This document shows positions 5,096 to 7,486 of a DNA stretch of 7,486 nt, in pieces; position 1 is the stretch's first letter; each line of letters opens with the position of its first letter. The notes under the pieces are model-generated. The model was not told the DNA's origin. It searched no databases and saw only the letters and a program-made list of their open reading frames with translations. Origin of the DNA: Solirubrobacteraceae bacterium. GTDB lineage: Bacteria; Actinomycetota; Thermoleophilia; Solirubrobacterales; Solirubrobacteraceae. The DNA lies in NCBI GenBank assembly GCA_030149625.1, contig JASLHP010000070.1, forward strand, positions 1 to 7,486, read 5' to 3'. Position numbers and translations under genes: made by a program.

Positions 5096-6361
5096 TCACG
5101 AAGCCTCTTCGCTTGCCTGGCCAACGAGCTCGCCGGCCAGCTGCGCGAGCACGCTCCCGCCTGCGAGCGCGGCGCCGAAGAACAGCGGATCGCCGGTGAG
5201 GCCGCGGCCCATCGTCTCGGCGGGCAGGCCGCTTGCGGCATAGGCGGGCAGATCGACGCTCGCTCGGCGCCAGTCGTGCCGCGCGATCCGTGCTGGCCGA
5301 TCTACGATCGGTCGCTCGAGATCCATCATCGGCCCATCGCTCGCCTGGGCGCTCGGCATCGCGCCGCCGAACACCGCGCTGAGACCGGCGCGAAGGTCCG
5401 CGCCCACGGGTGAGCGCACACCGGCGGGCAGTGCCACGGTGACCGGCTCGAGCAGCAGGTCGAGCACGGTGAGCGTGTGGTGGGAGATGCCACGATGGCG
5501 CTTGCGCTCATCGCCCGAGGACATACGCGCTATGAGCAGCGTCTGACATTCGAGCGCCAGCGCCACGTGCGCGGAGTCGAGCGCCGACATGCCACCGTGG
5601 CCCAGCGAGGAGCTCGAACCGACGATCCCGGGACCGGGACCGCACACAGCGGCATCCCAGCCGAGCACGTGCAGGCCGTGGTGCAGCGCGCCCACTGTCG
5701 TGATCGCCTCGGCTTCACCGCCGAAGGCCGCCCCGGCCGTCACGTGACCGGCGAGCAGCCCGCGCTCGCGCAACATGCGCACAGTGTGAGAGTGCCCACC
5801 CGGCAGTGCGCCGCCCTCGGTCTGCACGTAGCCGAGCTTCGCCCCCGGGGCGCCCTGCGCGAACGCCCACGCGACACCCGCTAGCTGTCCGTGCAGGGCG
5901 AGCACTGCCACGGGGCGCTCGAGCGCAAGCCGCAGCTGCTCGCGCTCGACAGGCTCGATCGCGTGCTGCAGGCTCGTGTAGTTGAGCTTCATCACGTGCG
6001 GGCGCGGAGCGCTGCGATCTTCCTGGGCGTCGAGTCCACGGGTGAGGTTGACGTGCACCACGTCGAAGCCGCCCGAGCCAAGCCCGAGGTCGAGCGCCTG
6101 CACGTTGACGATCACTTCGTCGCCAACCTCCGCGACCCCCACGAGGCCGACGTCGGCGATCGCCTCGCGGCGCTCGCCCGCTCGGGCGGCGTGCGAGGAC
6201 GCCGCGCCGGCTGCGAGCTCGACCACCAGCCGCTGCTCGCCGACAGGCACACCGGCATGCGCGCCTCTCTTCGACTTCGCACGCGAGCCCGCGGCCTCGG
6301 CCATCGGCTCGGCGCCCGCGCGGCGGGTCTCGACGACGATGGCGGGCCGGAGCTTCAGCAT
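5096..6361 (-). CDS. DUF3866 family protein of unknown function
   Basis: I recognise this as a DUF3866 protein, a family found mainly in actinobacteria and firmicutes with no known activity. An N-terminal beta-rich part ends with EVGDEVIVNVQALDLGLGSG (78-97), the usual first signature. The core carries KLGYVQTEGGALPG (175-188), HVTAGAAFGGEAEA (206-219), a glycine-rich GPGPGIVGSSSSLGHGG (241-257) and a histidine-rich HRGISHHTLT (289-298). These conserved Gly and His motifs look like a ligand or metal site, but no reaction is known. No signal peptide or membrane segment is clear. At 421 residues it is longer than the roughly 360 I expect, largely because of an Ala/Gly/Arg-rich insertion around residues 17-65. 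The ATG at 6361 lies 12 bases after the M20 peptidase stop, with only a weak ribosome binding site, so coupling is likely. It sits directly before the ADP-ribose pyrophosphatase, which hints at a link to nucleotide-sugar metabolism, but that is only inference. Confidence 0.87.
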   Translation of the reverse strand: MLKLRPAIVVETRRAGAEPMAEAAGSRAKSKRGAHAGVPVGEQRLVVELAAGAASSHAARAGERREAIADVGLVGVAEVGDEVIVNVQALDLGLGSGGFDVVHVNLTRGLDAQEDRSAPRPHVMKLNYTSLQHAIEPVEREQLRLALERPVAVLALHGQLAGVAWAFAQGAPGAKLGYVQTEGGALPGGHSHTVRMLRERGLLAGHVTAGAAFGGEAEAITTVGALHHGLHVLGWDAAVCGPGPGIVGSSSSLGHGGMSALDSAHVALALECQTLLIARMSSGDERKRHRGISHHTLTVLDLLLEPVTVALPAGVRSPVGADLRAGLSAVFGGAMPSAQASDGPMMDLERPIVDRPARIARHDWRRASVDLPAYAASGLPAETMGRGLTGDPLFFGAALAGGSVLAQLAGELVGQASEEAS

Positions 6362-6373
6362 CGCCAGCGCAAG

Positions 6374-7486
6374 CTACAGGGCCGCGGCGGGCCCGGCGCC
6401 CGCGGCCTCGTCCAGCAGGGCGAGCGCGACGTCGAGCATCTCCTCGAGCGCGGCTGCGCTCACGCGCTCCCCGGGCTCGTGGTTGCGCTCGGTCCCATTC
6501 GCCAGGTTCACGGTCGCGAAGCCCTGCGCGATCAGCTCGTTGGCATCCGAGCCGCCGCCGCTCGCGATCCGCACCGGCTCGTGTCCGCACGCGCGCAGCG
6601 CCTGCTCGGCCACACGCACCGGCCGACTGCTCGCGGGCAGGCTGTAGCCGGAGAAGCTTCGTTGCACGACGATGTCCACGTCGCAGTCGCAATCTGGAAG
6701 ATTCGCCGCCTCGTGCAGCCGGTCGACGATCTCAGCGACGACCGCCTCGGCACGCTGATCATCGAGCGCGCGCGCCTCCGCGACCAGCGTGCAGCTCTCG
6801 GCGACAACGTTCATCGCGCTACCGCCAGCGATCGTGCCGACGTTGACGGTCGCGCCGGCGTCGAGACGGCCGAGCTGCATCGACGCGATCGCACGCGCCG
6901 CCGCGAGAATCGCGCTGCGACCGTCCTCGGGACGAATCCCCGCGTGCGCCGCGGCTCCCCGGAACGACGCTTGCACGCGAAAGTGGGTAGGCGAGTCGAC
7001 GACGACCTCGCCGATCGGCGAGGCGTGATCGAACACGAAACCGAAGTCGCTTTTCAGCCGCGACGCGTCGAACGCGCGAGCGCCTGCGAGCGCCTGCTCC
7101 TCGCCGACGGTGAACAGCAGCTCGAGATCCACCGGCGCACCCTCGCGACGCACGTGGCGGGCGAGCGCCAGCAACACCGCGATAGCTGCCTTGTTGTCGG
7201 CGCCGAGGATGCCGTCGTTCGCGTTCTCCCATCCGCCTTCGACGAGCACCGGCTCGACGCGCGCTTGCAACGGCACCGTGTCGAGGTGCGCGCATAGCAT
7301 CAGCGAACGCCGTCGCTCGGCGCCCTCCCGCGAGCCGGCAGGCCGGTCCGCGGGGATGAACGCCAGCAGGTTGCCGCAATCCGAGCCGGCCGCTTGACCG
7401 GCGTCGTCCTCGTCGGCGTCGACGCCGAGCGCCCGCAGCTCCGCGATCACACGCTCCGCACAGGCGCGCTCGCGGCCGGACGGGCA
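6374..7486 (-). CDS. M20 family metallopeptidase, PepT-like (5' end beyond window)
   Basis: The frame is open to the right edge, giving 370 visible codons; a GTG at 7450 is internal, because the codons before it encode PSGRERACAER, the conserved opening helix region of M20 peptidases. These are cytosolic two-zinc aminopeptidases or related deacylases. Zinc-site motifs, counted from the window edge, are CAHLDTVP (His67, Asp69), ILGADNKAA (Asp97, the bridging Asp), FTVGEEQ (Glu129 catalytic, Glu130 ligand), FDH (Asp153) and, near the C-terminus, a His in NGTERNHEPGE. The lid/dimerisation domain is inserted in the middle, starting near AAHAGIRPEDGRSAI. The style matches the PepT-like (tripeptidase T related) actinobacterial group, but substrate cannot be told. 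Little more than a dozen N-terminal residues are probably missing. It is the first visible gene of the six-gene minus-strand operon, and the operon promoter must lie outside the window. Confidence 0.92.
   Translation of the reverse strand, partial: CPSGRERACAERVIAELRALGVDADEDDAGQAAGSDCGNLLAFIPADRPAGSREGAERRRSLMLCAHLDTVPLQARVEPVLVEGGWENANDGILGADNKAAIAVLLALARHVRREGAPVDLELLFTVGEEQALAGARAFDASRLKSDFGFVFDHASPIGEVVVDSPTHFRVQASFRGAAAHAGIRPEDGRSAILAAARAIASMQLGRLDAGATVNVGTIAGGSAMNVVAESCTLVAEARALDDQRAEAVVAEIVDRLHEAANLPDCDCDVDIVVQRSFSGYSLPASSRPVRVAEQALRACGHEPVRIASGGGSDANELIAQGFATVNLANGTERNHEPGERVSAAALEEMLDVALALLDEAAGAGPAAAL

Noticed and set aside
5083..5241. Upstream extension of the NUDIX gene to 5241
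   Set aside because: It overlaps the conserved end of the DUF3866 gene and adds Cys/Pro/Arg-rich sequence not seen in ADP-ribose pyrophosphatases; the GTG at 5082 is preceded by a better ribosome binding site.
5891..7297. Plus-strand open frame of 468 codons antisense to the M20 peptidase and DUF3866 genes
   Set aside because: Both minus-strand genes under it carry clear family motifs; the plus-strand product is Arg/His/Ala-rich with no recognisable domain, as expected for a shadow frame in GC-rich DNA.

Overview
This is a G+C-rich bacterial stretch made of ordinary chromosomal (core-type) genes, with no phage, transposon, CRISPR or RNA gene that I can see. The strong GC bias, the frequent GTG starts, the long antisense open frames that come with high GC, a CSFC-type glutaredoxin and an Rv1700-like ADP-ribose pyrophosphatase all point to an actinobacterium. 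The detail of several proteins (MutM N-terminus, RecO N-terminus, DUF3866 protein) resembles the deep-branching Thermoleophilia/Solirubrobacterales. That lineage is an inference from memory of protein style, not a search result.

Layout. Bases 1-170 hold the 5' end of recO on the minus strand, cut by the window edge. A 60-base divergent intergenic region (171-230) contains a strong inverted repeat. Two plus-strand genes follow: a class I-like polyphosphate kinase 2 (231-1025) and a small glutaredoxin (1077-1337). Bases 1338-1439 form a convergent junction filled mostly by a 24-bp tandem repeat that starts on the glutaredoxin stop codon. From 1440 to the right edge, six minus-strand genes are packed with gaps of 1-46 bases and read as one operon. 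In transcription order they are: M20 metallopeptidase (PepT-like, 5' end outside the window), a DUF3866 protein, a NUDIX ADP-ribose pyrophosphatase, the tyrosine recombinase XerD, phosphopentomutase DeoB, and the DNA glycosylase MutM.

How they fit together. The minus-strand operon mixes ribose-phosphate recycling with chromosome maintenance. The NUDIX enzyme should split ADP-ribose into AMP and ribose 5-phosphate, DeoB interconverts ribose 5-phosphate and ribose 1-phosphate, XerD resolves chromosome dimers, and MutM removes oxidised guanine. With recO at the left edge, three of the nine genes serve DNA repair or recombination. The PPK2 and glutaredoxin genes both have a -10-like hexamer placed so close to the start codon that leaderless transcripts are plausible.

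Most worth a second look: the long dyad between recO and ppk2, the tandem repeat that supplies three consecutive in-frame stop codons to the glutaredoxin, unusual active-region residues in DeoB, and the uncharacterised DUF3866 protein sitting directly before the ADP-ribose enzyme. I did not find evidence for a wholly new system.
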